Shown here in pieces: positions 38,282 through 46,324 of a stretch of 64,000 bases of DNA. Every line of letters starts with the position of its first letter. Position 1 is the first letter of the stretch. Location: the NCBI GenBank assembly GCA_001899635.1, contig MKVQ01000027.1, forward strand, positions 143,047 to 207,046, in the 5' to 3' direction. The notes beneath the pieces were generated by a model. That model saw only the letters and a program-made list of their open reading frames with translations. It searched no databases and was not told where the DNA came from. The DNA is from Myxococcales bacterium 68-20 (lineage in GTDB: Bacteria > Myxococcota_A > Polyangia > Polyangiales > Polyangiaceae). The translations under genes were made by a program, and so were the position numbers.

Positions 38282-39232
38282 CTAGCACCCTTCATTCACG
38301 GCGCCGTTGCAGTTATCGTCCGTCGGGGTGGAACAGTTCTCGGCGGCGGCGGGTCGTACCTCCCCCACGCATGCACCGAACCCAGTTCCCTGCGCGTTGC
38401 ACGTCCTCACGCCCGCCTTGCACACGCCGACCCCCGCCGTGCCCGCCGGGCCCGAGTAGCAGCTCGCAGTCGAGTTTGGCCGACACACGCAGCCGTCGCC
38501 GCCTTCGTTCGTCTGCCCGTCGCAGTCGTCGTCCTCCGGCGTGTTGCACGTCTCCGGCTGCGGAAGGACCTCGCCGACGCAGGGGCCATAGGCGGTCCCT
38601 TGCTCGTTGCAAGTCTTCGAGCCCGCCTTGCACAGGCCGACCCCCGCCGTTCCCGCCGGGCCCGAGTAGCAGCTCTCGGTCGAGCTTGGCAGGCACACGC
38701 AGCCGTCACCGCCCTCGTTGACTTGCCCGTCGCAGTCGTCGTCCTCCGGCGTGTTGCACGTCTCCGGCTGCGGAAGGACCTCGCCGACGCAGGGGCCGTA
38801 AGCGGTCCCTTGCTCGTTGCACGTCTTCGTGCCCCCTTTGCACGAGCCCACGCCCTCGGTGCCGGCAGCGCCTGTGTAACAGCTCGCGGTGGCCTTGGGC
38901 ACGCACCCGCAACCTTCGCCCGACTCGTTGACCTGCCCGTTGCAATTGTCGTCGACGGGGCTGTTGCAGGTCTCGGGGATCGCCAACACCTCCCCCTCGC
39001 AGGGCCCGTAGCCGCTGCCGTCGGCAAGGCAGGTCATCGTGCCCGCTTTGCAGCGCCCCACGTCCCTCGTGGCTTCTGCACCGGTGTAGCAGGACGCTTT
39101 CGCGCCTGCGACGCACGCGGTGGGGGTGGTGCCCGCATCGCCCGTGTTCGCGTCGCCGGCGTCCGACTCACCACACGCGGCGATCGACAACGCAAGGACG
39201 CTCCACGACAGCGACGTCGAAAGAATGCGCAT
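38282..39232 (-). CDS. MopE-like lipoprotein with four cysteine-rich repeats
   Basis: 316 residues. Lipobox SIAAC. Four tandem repeats of about 69 residues, each containing SCYTGAAGTEGVGSCKGGTK-type and GYGPCxGEVLPQPETCNTP motifs and ending in DDDCDGQVNEGGDGC. The DxDxDG-type acid cluster matches the metal-binding motif of MopE and related myxobacterial surface proteins and probably binds Ca2+. The two middle repeats are almost identical in DNA, suggesting recent duplication or gene conversion. It lies 40 nt downstream of the di-iron oxygenase gene, but a 14-bp palindrome separates them. Confidence 0.88.
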   Translation of the reverse strand: MRILSTSLSWSVLALSIAACGESDAGDANTGDAGTTPTACVAGAKASCYTGAEATRDVGRCKAGTMTCLADGSGYGPCEGEVLAIPETCNSPVDDNCNGQVNESGEGCGCVPKATASCYTGAAGTEGVGSCKGGTKTCNEQGTAYGPCVGEVLPQPETCNTPEDDDCDGQVNEGGDGCVCLPSSTESCYSGPAGTAGVGLCKAGSKTCNEQGTAYGPCVGEVLPQPETCNTPEDDDCDGQTNEGGDGCVCRPNSTASCYSGPAGTAGVGVCKAGVRTCNAQGTGFGACVGEVRPAAAENCSTPTDDNCNGAVNEGC

Positions 39233-39252
39233 TCGAACGACAGTACGCGGTT

Positions 39253-39266
39253 CCCGCGCGCGCGGG
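39253..39266 (-). terminator. 14-bp perfect GC palindrome
   Basis: CCCGCGCGCGCGGG between the stop of the di-iron oxygenase gene (39273) and the start of the MopE-like gene (39232). It may act as a terminator or pause, making the lipoprotein a separate unit. Confidence 0.35.
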
Positions 39267-39272
39267 CATCCC

Positions 39273-40238
39273 TCAGTCGTGATGCTTCGCCTCGAGGGCC
39301 TCGGCGGCGAGGTCCTCGAACGACATCTTCGCGGCCCTGGAGAGCTCCTCCTCGGACGCGAGGCGCTCGATGAGCTCGGGCTCGGTCCCGACGATGCTCG
39401 CGATGACCCCCTTCATGCGCTTGCCCGCGCGCGGGTGGTTGTAGACGTCCATCATCGTGTTCCAGAACTTCGCGAGCGGGAGCTCACCGATACCGGGCTT
39501 CGCGCCGAGGAGCTGCATCCGCTTGAACGCCTCGCGGAGCCGGACGCCCGTCGGGTCGACGCGCGACATCGGAGCGAAGAAGACATCACGGAAGAACGGG
39601 CGGCCCCAGCGCGTCATCGTGGCGAACGCGCGGGCTCCGGCGGCCTGTTCCGCGAGGCTCTTCCGAGGAGCGTCCCGCCGGCGGGCGCGATACTCCTCCG
39701 ACGCGTAGTAGCCGACCATGTAGTAGTCGATCGCGATGTGGCGTGACTCATCGCGATTGATCAGCTCCATCGCCTGCGCGGAGAGCGGGTCGTCGACGAA
39801 GTCGTTGATCGATCGCAAGAGGGCGATATCGAGCACGAGCTCGCCCGACGTGATGTACGCGTTGGCGACGTCGTCCGAGAGGTGCCGGATCGCGTCGACG
39901 AAGGCCGGGAAGAAGCGCTCGAGGCTCGTGCTCGTGCGGTACACCTTCAGCCGTCGGACGTCGTAGTGATCCGCGAGCATCTGGGCGACATGCGAGTGGC
40001 GCATCTCGTCGACGACGAACGTCCCGAAGATCGCCTTCAGCACGGGGTCGGTCGCGCGACGCTCCTGCTCGACGAAGAGCGCACCGGCGAGCCGCTCGAT
40101 CTGCGCCATGTCGGTGAAGTACTGGACGACGTTCATCTCGTCCTCGGGCGACATCGGGCGCGGACGACGGCTGAAGTCGAGATCGCCGACCTTCCATTGC
40201 CCTTCATGGCACATCCGGAGCATGCGCTGGAGGTCCAT
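39273..40238 (-). CDS. Ferritin-like di-iron oxygenase (AurF-type motif spacing)
   Basis: 321 residues from ATG 40238. Two copies of the di-iron motif are visible: Glu48-X28-Asp77-Glu78-Met-Arg-His81 and Glu133-X29-Asp163-Glu164-Ser-Arg-His167. This EX28-37DEX2H duplication is the signature of AurF-type N-oxygenases and related ferritin-fold enzymes, which use O2 to oxidise amines to hydroxylamine or nitro groups. All ligands are intact, so the protein should bind two irons. The substrate is unknown. It belongs to a minus-strand set after the DUF350 and ATP-grasp genes, 115 nt downstream of the latter. Confidence 0.82.
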   Translation of the reverse strand: MDLQRMLRMCHEGQWKVGDLDFSRRPRPMSPEDEMNVVQYFTDMAQIERLAGALFVEQERRATDPVLKAIFGTFVVDEMRHSHVAQMLADHYDVRRLKVYRTSTSLERFFPAFVDAIRHLSDDVANAYITSGELVLDIALLRSINDFVDDPLSAQAMELINRDESRHIAIDYYMVGYYASEEYRARRRDAPRKSLAEQAAGARAFATMTRWGRPFFRDVFFAPMSRVDPTGVRLREAFKRMQLLGAKPGIGELPLAKFWNTMMDVYNHPRAGKRMKGVIASIVGTEPELIERLASEEELSRAAKMSFEDLAAEALEAKHHD

Positions 40239-40353
40239 CGGTCGCTCGATTCTACGACGTGACCGTCCCGATGTCCGGCCGAGCACGCTCGCTCGTCGCT
40301 CGCTGCGGCGGACGCGCGCGATCGCTGGCTCGCGCCGACGCTGTGACTGCGAC

Positions 40354-41607
40354 CTATCGACCTTCGACGAGGACGGGAGCGCTGAGCGCGTGATCGTCGG
40401 TGGGCCCGACCTGCACGCGCGCATAGAGCCCGCATGCCTGTCCTGCGACGAGGAAGACGCCGTGGTTCACGATCGATCCGGCGTCGTCGATCGCCTTCGC
40501 CTGGAAGAAGCGCTGCGCGACCCAACGGCCGGGGCGCGCGTGCGCGAGCGAGGCCTTCCAGATCTCGTCGGTGACGTGACGGCCGACGATGACCTCGTCC
40601 CCCTCGGCGCCGTAGTCGCTCTTGAGCACCCAGTCCTCGCGCTGCACCGCGAGCTGCTCCTCGTGCATCGTCTCGAGCCGGGCCGTCACCGGGATGTGGC
40701 GCTGGATGATCTCCTGCGACCGCGGCGAGAATCGATGGATCTGCTCCCAGAAAAACGCCATTGCGCGCTTGTTCTGGGGGAGGACGGCGCCGAACGGATT
40801 CACGACCGTGGAGCGTCCCGCAGCCATGCCCGAGAACACCGCATGGAGCGCTCCCGTCAGCGGCTCGGAGTCCGCCACAGCGTCGTCGTCCCAGACGCTC
40901 TGGCGCTCGCCCCACCAGTCGGTCTTGTAATGACGGAGGATCGCCCCGACCGGCGTGTCGAAGAGCAGCGTCCCGCGCTCGTCGCTCGCGAGGTTGTAGG
41001 GCGAGCCGAGGACCACGTCGCGACCGCGTGACTCGAACCACTTCTTGTAGAGCCGCACGAGGGAGAGGTCCTCGGTGAACTCCGTCGGGTAGACGAGGCC
41101 GATCGACCGCGGAGCGTCCGGCTCGAGGTCGCGCACGCAGAGCGTCTCGACCAAGGCGACGAAGCGCTCCTCGAGCTCGCGGTTCGGATCGACCAGCCCG
41201 GCCCGCGGCGGCGTCTCCGAGGCGAGCGCGCCGAGGACGACCGCCTCGGCCTCGCCGGTGGGCGTATCGCAGTTGATCTCGGTGAACGCGAGCCCCTCTT
41301 CCGTGACGAAGACATCCGCCCGCGCGATCCCGTGCCAGTGAGGCTGCGACGCGGTCCACATCGCCTTCTGGACCGGCGTCATCATGAAGAAGTCGTCGAG
41401 GAGCCGCGGCTCGTCGACGACGATGAGGCACATCTCGTTGTAGACTGCAGCGACCTCCTCGGAGGCGCGGTAGAGCTCGCGCTCGAGCCGTGCGCTCACG
41501 ATGATCGGCTCCTCCCCAAACCGCGGAGCACCGTCGATCCACGGATCGGAGAGGATGCCGCTCGCGACGATGCGGCGTGCGAAGGCGTCGTAGCCGTCGG
41601 TCGTCAT
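40354..41607 (-). CDS. Glutathionylspermidine synthase-like ATP-grasp protein
   Basis: 417 residues from ATG 41607. It resembles the GSP-synthase ATP-grasp group: HWHGIARADVFVTEEG then LAFTEINCDTPTGEAEAVVLG (Glu/Asn/Asp metal-nucleotide residues), SIGLVYPTEFTEDLSLVRLY, DWVLKSDYGAEGDEVIVGRH (ATP-binding Lys and glycine-rich loop), and RWVAQRFFQAKAI. There is no glutathionylspermidine amidase (CHAP) domain, as in YjfC and YgiC. Such enzymes form an amide bond between a carboxylate and an amine; the partners here are unknown. It lies 25 nt after the DUF350 gene on the same strand, a pairing also known from the E. coli yjfL-yjfC region. Confidence 0.82.
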   Translation of the reverse strand: MTTDGYDAFARRIVASGILSDPWIDGAPRFGEEPIIVSARLERELYRASEEVAAVYNEMCLIVVDEPRLLDDFFMMTPVQKAMWTASQPHWHGIARADVFVTEEGLAFTEINCDTPTGEAEAVVLGALASETPPRAGLVDPNRELEERFVALVETLCVRDLEPDAPRSIGLVYPTEFTEDLSLVRLYKKWFESRGRDVVLGSPYNLASDERGTLLFDTPVGAILRHYKTDWWGERQSVWDDDAVADSEPLTGALHAVFSGMAAGRSTVVNPFGAVLPQNKRAMAFFWEQIHRFSPRSQEIIQRHIPVTARLETMHEEQLAVQREDWVLKSDYGAEGDEVIVGRHVTDEIWKASLAHARPGRWVAQRFFQAKAIDDAGSIVNHGVFLVAGQACGLYARVQVGPTDDHALSAPVLVEGR

Positions 41608-41632
41608 CGGATTGGCTCCTCGCGCACGACGT

Positions 41633-42481
41633 TCAGGCGAGGCGGGCGATGGAGAGCGCCGTCGCGACGTAGGTGACCGCCTCGAGCACGCCGATGCCCT
41701 CGCTCCGCTGGAGGGCGATGCCGTCGTCGAGCGGACCGCCGCGCAGCTTGAGCGGCGCACGGAGGAGGAGCATCTGCACGAACACCTGACGCACCGGGTA
41801 GAGCGCCAAGGCGCAGGCGAGCACGCCGGCGTAGCCCTTCAGCGAGGTCTCCCATCCCGTGAACTCGCCCTCCGTCGCGCGGGCGATGATGATCGCGAGC
41901 GCGATCACCGCTCCGGCGTAGCTCAGCGCCGCGGCGAGGTTCTCTCCGGCGATCTGCTCGGCGTCGTCGTAGGTGGTCAACGCGCGGAACAGCGATACGA
42001 ACACGTGGAGCGTGACCTGCCCGAGAACGAAGAACGCGACGGAGATGGCGAGCTCCTGCACGTCACTGCCTGCCATCGCGCGCGAGGTGATGATGCCGGT
42101 CGCCACGTAGTGCGCGCCGGCGGCGAGCCCGGCAGCGGTGTTGCCTCGCGCGATCTCCGCGGGCAGGCGCGAATGGAGGAGCAGACGGACGCCGAAGTGG
42201 CCGGTGATCGCGATGAGCAGGACGCCCGCCACACCGAACGCACCGACCCAGGTGGCGTCGCGCAGGATGTCGTCGCCTTTCACTGCCGTCTTCACCGCGT
42301 TCGAGGCGACGAGGAAGATCGCGGTGACCTGCCCGACGCCGAGGAGGCGCTCCGCGGAGTTGCCCTTCGTGAGCTCGGCAGCGAGGGAGCGCCTCCCGAC
42401 GAGGAAGAGCACCAGCATCACGAGTGTGGTCGCGGCGCCGAAACACACCATGTAGAGCGGCTTGACGTCGACGTCGTCCAT
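41633..42481 (-). CDS. DUF350 membrane protein
   Basis: 282 residues, about eight membrane helices arranged as two related halves. Each half shows the DUF350 signature of a helix with ExxxGN and paired glycines: AAELTKGNSAERLLGVGQVTAIF and AGENLAAALSYAGAVIALAI, with RGNTAAGLAAGAHYVATGII between. Inner-membrane protein of unknown function, repeatedly found beside GSP-synthase-like ATP-grasp genes; a transport or membrane-support role for the ligase product is plausible. First gene of the minus-strand set, diverging from the 2OG-oxygenase gene across 81 nt. Confidence 0.85.
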   Translation of the reverse strand: MDDVDVKPLYMVCFGAATTLVMLVLFLVGRRSLAAELTKGNSAERLLGVGQVTAIFLVASNAVKTAVKGDDILRDATWVGAFGVAGVLLIAITGHFGVRLLLHSRLPAEIARGNTAAGLAAGAHYVATGIITSRAMAGSDVQELAISVAFFVLGQVTLHVFVSLFRALTTYDDAEQIAGENLAAALSYAGAVIALAIIIARATEGEFTGWETSLKGYAGVLACALALYPVRQVFVQMLLLRAPLKLRGGPLDDGIALQRSEGIGVLEAVTYVATALSIARLA

Positions 42482-42562
42482 ACGCCCGCGAAGCTACCGG
42501 CGGCGCGGGACTCCGTCCACTGCGGCTTGTCACGGGCCACGTGCTCCGGTACGCACTCGAGG
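42482..42562. promoter_or_regulatory. 81-nt divergent promoter region
   Basis: The only gap between the two halves of the locus, with genes leaving in both directions (start 42481 minus, 42563 plus). A shared promoter or operator is likely; the sequence has no recognisable dyad. GAGG at 42558-42561 lies just before the GTG start of the plus-strand gene. Confidence 0.5.
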
Positions 42563-43393
42563 GTGGCGCTTCGAGGCATCTTTCCCGGTGCACCCCTGCC
42601 CTACGTCCCGCTCGAGCGCTTCATCGACACGAGCGCTCTCGACGCCATCCACGAGGAGGTCTGCCTGGCGCTGACCCAGGTAGCGATCGACTACACGGGC
42701 GGAAGCCATCGCTCGATGGGGATCATGCCTCCGTCGCGCACGGCCGAGGCTTACGTCGACTACGGCGAGGCGATCCGCAGCCTCTCGCCCGACGCGTTCG
42801 AGACGTTCCGCTCTCTCGCCGACGATCCGAGCGCGATCGATCGGCAGCACTCGAACGAGCTCCGGTTCGGCGAGGAGACGGAGCTGCCGCTCTCCCGCCG
42901 CCAGATGCTGTGGCTCAAGTTCCGCCAGAAGGTCTACTTCCCCTGGAAGGCCTACGTGGAGCTCATCCCCAACCGTTACTGGGACGAGAAGTCGAGCGCC
43001 GAAGGCAAGGACTTCACCCGTCTGGCGAAGACGTTCTTTCCGAAGACGATCGCCTTCGCGAAGAGCCTTCCCTTCCTCCACATCGGCCGCTGTAACGTGA
43101 TGGGGCTCGAGGCGAACGACCACGGCACGGTCCACCGCGACGGCGATCCGGACGAGCAAGAGGCGCCCGACCATTTCATCACCGTCTGCCCCGCGGGGGA
43201 CAAGCGGCTCTTCCTCTGGGACGAGGAGAAGCAGCGGAAGACGCCCGTCGAGGGACGGGCGTACTGGTTCAACGATCACGACTTCCACGGGGTCGACGCC
43301 GATCCGTTCTTCCGGTACTCCATCCGAGTCGACGGGGTGTTCCGTCCCGACTTCCTCGAGACGCTTCGACGCGAGAGCCGGATCGAATCGTGA
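42563..43393 (+). CDS. 2OG-Fe(II) oxygenase-like protein in the ATP-grasp/di-iron locus
   Basis: 276 residues from GTG 42563, chosen because alignment to the paralogue at 24542 begins here (ALRGIFPGAPLPYVPLERF against SRLCGIWGRPYVDLSEL) and GAGG lies just upstream. The frame is open further 5' but is antisense to DUF350. Putative iron ligands: His191 and Asp193 in EANDHGTVHRDGDP and His242 in NDHDFHGVDADP, with Arg251 or 255 in FFRYSIRVDG. Shared landmarks are DYTGGSHRSMG, KVYFPWKAYVELI and AEGKDF. Probably a hydroxylase or desaturase of a small molecule or peptide. It overlaps the next gene by 4 nt (GTGA). Confidence 0.75.
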   Translation: MALRGIFPGAPLPYVPLERFIDTSALDAIHEEVCLALTQVAIDYTGGSHRSMGIMPPSRTAEAYVDYGEAIRSLSPDAFETFRSLADDPSAIDRQHSNELRFGEETELPLSRRQMLWLKFRQKVYFPWKAYVELIPNRYWDEKSSAEGKDFTRLAKTFFPKTIAFAKSLPFLHIGRCNVMGLEANDHGTVHRDGDPDEQEAPDHFITVCPAGDKRLFLWDEEKQRKTPVEGRAYWFNDHDFHGVDADPFFRYSIRVDGVFRPDFLETLRRESRIES

Positions 43394-44763
43394 CGAACAA
43401 GCAGGCCCAGCCTCCGGCGACGTTCACGAGGCAGGAGATCGTCGACAAGCCTGGCATCATCGGCGCGCGCTGGTGGCAAGAGAGCATCGCCGTGCCGCGC
43501 CGCCAGGCGATGACGGGCCTCCTCGCGCTCGGAGGCGTCGTTGCCGCGATGGCGACGATCGGTACGTGTGCCGTCGTCGCAGCGAGAGACTCCGAGCCGG
43601 AGGTCGCCTTCCAGCCGCGCGGGGCGCTCGACATGCAGAAGGAGTACGGCTGGAGCTTCGGCGCCACCGGAGAGTCGCTCGTCTTCGACGGCAAGTCGAC
43701 GCAGGCGTTCGACCGCGCCGCGCTCGCGCGGATGCCGGACGATCTCGCACCGGCGGAGGCGAGCCACGCACCGTACTTCGTCCCCACCCTCTTCCAGTCG
43801 CCGAAGGCCCTGCCGAAATCGACGCCTCAGGGCGAGAGCGGGAGCGCTCCCTTCGCGCCGCTCGAAGACGCGCTCGTCCCGATCGCCACACCCGGCATGG
43901 AGACCGCGTTCGAGCAAGGCAGGGCGCTCGCGTCTCTCCTCGAACAGGACCCGCGCGCGCAGAACGCCACCGTCGTGGTGGACCTCCCCGGCCCGGAGGC
44001 GGTCGCGTTCGCGGCCGGCGCATCGGGCGTCCTCGATCCGGTCTTCCTGTTCGACAACTGGCCTCACCCGCGCGGCGTCGTCCCGGCGCATCTCACGCTC
44101 GCGGCAGCGACGTACTACCAGCCGCTCTTCGTGAAGGCGAAGACCGCGCGGCAGAGCAGCGGAAGGCACGCGCGACCGATGTTCGTCCTCGATCGGAAGC
44201 GGCTCGCTTCCTATACCGACGACGCATCGCAGTTCGACAACCGCCACACCGCCCGCCTCCCGAGCGCCGCCAACCTCATCGCGCTCGGCACGAAGACGCT
44301 CCTCTACGTCGGCCCCAACGCCGTCGATCGCCAGGAGCTCGACGATCTCGTGGACGACTTCGCCGCGTACACGCAGGCGCAGATCGCGCTCGAGCTCTTG
44401 CCCGCCACGGCGTTCGATCGCGAGCGTGATTCCGCGGGCGCGCCGAACGCGGCGGGAGGCACGACGGACTGGAACGGCCCCTATTTCTACGGCGGCTCGC
44501 GAGCAGCGCATTCGACCTTCTGGACGCACTGGTCAGCACCGGAGAACGGCCCCTGGACGAACCAGCTGACCGCCTATCAACCGACGCCTCGCGTGACGCC
44601 GTTTTCGAGCGGAACGCCGACCTCGAGCGCGCCTCGGACGCGCCCGGTAGGCTTCGGCACCGTACCGGTGGCGGTCGCCGTGGGCACGGGCGTCATCCTC
44701 GGCGCGAGGCTCAGTCGAAGCGGATCGTGGAACCGCACGACCGGAACGAGCTCGGGGAGCTGA
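43390..44763 (+). CDS. Exported or membrane-anchored protein of unknown family
   Basis: 457 residues, GTG start overlapping the oxygenase stop. After a 35-residue polar N-terminus comes VPRRQAMTGLLALGGVVAA, a possible twin-arginine signal or membrane anchor, then a large periplasmic region with no recognised domain (FDNWPHPRGVVPAHLTLAA, TYYQPLFVKAKTARQSSGRH, MFVLDRKRLASYTDD, FYGGSRAAHSTFWTHWSAP). The last 80 residues are Thr/Ser/Pro-rich with a short hydrophobic stretch VPVAVAVGTGVILGA. A Tat signal would fit a protein folded with a metal cofactor in the cytoplasm. It is 6 nt from the next gene. Confidence 0.72.
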   Translation: MTNKQAQPPATFTRQEIVDKPGIIGARWWQESIAVPRRQAMTGLLALGGVVAAMATIGTCAVVAARDSEPEVAFQPRGALDMQKEYGWSFGATGESLVFDGKSTQAFDRAALARMPDDLAPAEASHAPYFVPTLFQSPKALPKSTPQGESGSAPFAPLEDALVPIATPGMETAFEQGRALASLLEQDPRAQNATVVVDLPGPEAVAFAAGASGVLDPVFLFDNWPHPRGVVPAHLTLAAATYYQPLFVKAKTARQSSGRHARPMFVLDRKRLASYTDDASQFDNRHTARLPSAANLIALGTKTLLYVGPNAVDRQELDDLVDDFAAYTQAQIALELLPATAFDRERDSAGAPNAAGGTTDWNGPYFYGGSRAAHSTFWTHWSAPENGPWTNQLTAYQPTPRVTPFSSGTPTSSAPRTRPVGFGTVPVAVAVGTGVILGARLSRSGSWNRTTGTSSGS

Positions 44764-44769
44764 TCGCTC

Positions 44770-45342
44770 ATGAGCAGCTCCATCTTCTCGATCGAAGTCG
44801 CCGCTCGCCTCGACCGCGCGCCGAACCTCTTGCCGCTGCTCCGGAGCGCGATCGTCGAACAGCCGCAGGCCATCGGCCTGCATCAGAAGTGGTTGCTCTA
44901 CAAGCGCGCCAGCGATGCACTGCTCGGCCATCTCGGGCTCATCGAGCGCGGCTGCTGGGACTACTTCGACGACGACGCCCGCGCCGAGAAGGACTTCAAG
45001 ATGTGGCTCGGCGGAATGACCACCGAGGAGGGCGCCCGCCGCCAACCGTCGGGCAAGCCCGATCCCTACCGTGGCGAGCCGCGCTACCTCACGTTCACGA
45101 TGACGTTCCTGATCGTGCGCCCGTCACCGACCGACCATGCGCTGAGTCGCCTGTGCGAGATCCCCGAGCAACACCTCTGGCGGCGCGACGTGTTCGGCCG
45201 GCTCCTCGGAGGGATGGGCGTCATCAACTTCGCGAGCGTGAGGTCCGATGTGATGTACCTCATCCCGCGCGACGACGACTGGGGCCTCACCGCCGCCGAT
45301 CTGGCGGAGGAGAAGTTCCACTACCTCCGCTCGCTGCGGTGA
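44770..45342 (+). CDS. Small protein of unknown family in the ATP-grasp/di-iron locus
   Basis: 190 residues, ATG 44770, 6 nt after the previous stop. No signal peptide or membrane segment. Composition is ordinary globular: LPLLRSAIVEQPQAIGLHQK, WLLYKRASDALLGHLGLIER, YLTFTMTFLIVRPSPTDHAL, FGRLLGGMGVINFASVRSDV and a C-terminal helix DLAEEKFHYLRSLR. I do not recognise it. As third gene of a tight plus-strand set it is probably part of the same pathway, perhaps a partner of the exported protein. Converges with a second Fe/2OG oxygenase gene. Confidence 0.75.
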   Translation: MSSSIFSIEVAARLDRAPNLLPLLRSAIVEQPQAIGLHQKWLLYKRASDALLGHLGLIERGCWDYFDDDARAEKDFKMWLGGMTTEEGARRQPSGKPDPYRGEPRYLTFTMTFLIVRPSPTDHALSRLCEIPEQHLWRRDVFGRLLGGMGVINFASVRSDVMYLIPRDDDWGLTAADLAEEKFHYLRSLR

Positions 45343-45401
45343 GCGCGCGCCGCGCGCCTCTTGGCGCGAACGGTAGCGCGAACCGCCATCCGAGGCGGCG
45401 C

Positions 45402-46142
45402 TCAGAACCAGCACTCCCATAGGCCCATGTCGATCTGCGCGGCATGCGCAGTCGCGCTGATCCGCTCGCGCGCACCTCCGAAGGGCTGGATCTGATGGAG
45501 CGTGTAGCTGTCGATCAGGACGACGTCGCCGACGCCATAGGTGACCGTGGCGCTCCGCGCACGCAGCTCCTCACGCTTCGGATGATCACGCCCGTCGTAG
45601 CGGACGTCCCAGACCTTCAACCCGCCGTCGGTCTCCGTCGTCTGGAGCATTGCCACCAGCGAGATCGCAGGACGTCGCTTCTCCACGTGATGCACGGCGA
45701 GCCCCTCGGTGTCGAAGTGGTGGACACCACCCCGTGACGCCACCGGCCCGCCGGGAGGAAAGACGTGCACGCCCGGCCCACACCAGCCGCGGCGCTGCAC
45801 GGCGCGGCTCTCTCCGACCACACGCGCAACCAGATCGCGCATCGCCTGCTGGAGCCCGGGCGCATGCGCGTCGACGCGCGCATCGGACTCCGCTGTCTCC
45901 GCGAAGTAAGCGCGGCTCCGGCCCTCCTCGAAGTGCGTGTAGAACGCACGACCGAGGGTGAACTGCTCGCCGCCAAAGTCGTGGGTCCACACGGCGCGAG
46001 CGCGGTAGACGCCCTCGACCCAGCGCGCGCACTGATCCGGAGAGAAGTGACGCTCGACGACGACGGCGCGCGCCGATGCGAGCGCCGCGAACGCTCCGTC
46101 CGCACGATCGACGCGAAAGATGAGCTCGTCGCTCGATCCCAA
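45402..46142 (-). CDS. Fe(II)/2-oxoglutarate dioxygenase, phytanoyl-hydroxylase-like
   Basis: 246 residues. Jelly-roll oxygenase with visible HxD (His142, Asp144 in GVHHFDTEG), distal His216 (SYTLHQIQPF) and 2-oxoglutarate arginine 227 (ARERISATAHA). ISLVAMLQTTETDGGLKVWDVRY is a typical core strand pair. Substrates of such enzymes include acyl chains, amino acids and peptides. It lies on the opposite strand, 60 nt from the plus-strand locus, so membership of the same system is suggested by proximity and chemistry, not by co-transcription. Confidence 0.85.
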   Translation of the reverse strand: MGSSDELIFRVDRADGAFAALASARAVVVERHFSPDQCARWVEGVYRARAVWTHDFGGEQFTLGRAFYTHFEEGRSRAYFAETAESDARVDAHAPGLQQAMRDLVARVVGESRAVQRRGWCGPGVHVFPPGGPVASRGGVHHFDTEGLAVHHVEKRRPAISLVAMLQTTETDGGLKVWDVRYDGRDHPKREELRARSATVTYGVGDVVLIDSYTLHQIQPFGGARERISATAHAAQIDMGLWECWF

Positions 46143-46324
46143 TGCACGACCATCTTGCCGGACGAGCGGAGCCCCGAGGAAGCAGGATCGTCACGCACGC
46201 GCCTTCGTCTCGTCTCGCCTCGTCTCGCCCTTCCTTCTCCTCGCGCGAGCAAAGGCGGCACGAGGCCGCGGAGAGCGAGCCATGTACCGCGAGGTGGGAC
46301 GCTCGAGGTCGCCAGACGGCCAGC

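Noticed and set aside
41612..42562. Upstream extension of the 2OG-oxygenase-like reading frame into the DUF350 gene
   Set aside because: It is antisense to a clear membrane protein. Similarity to the paralogue begins only at the GTG at 42563.
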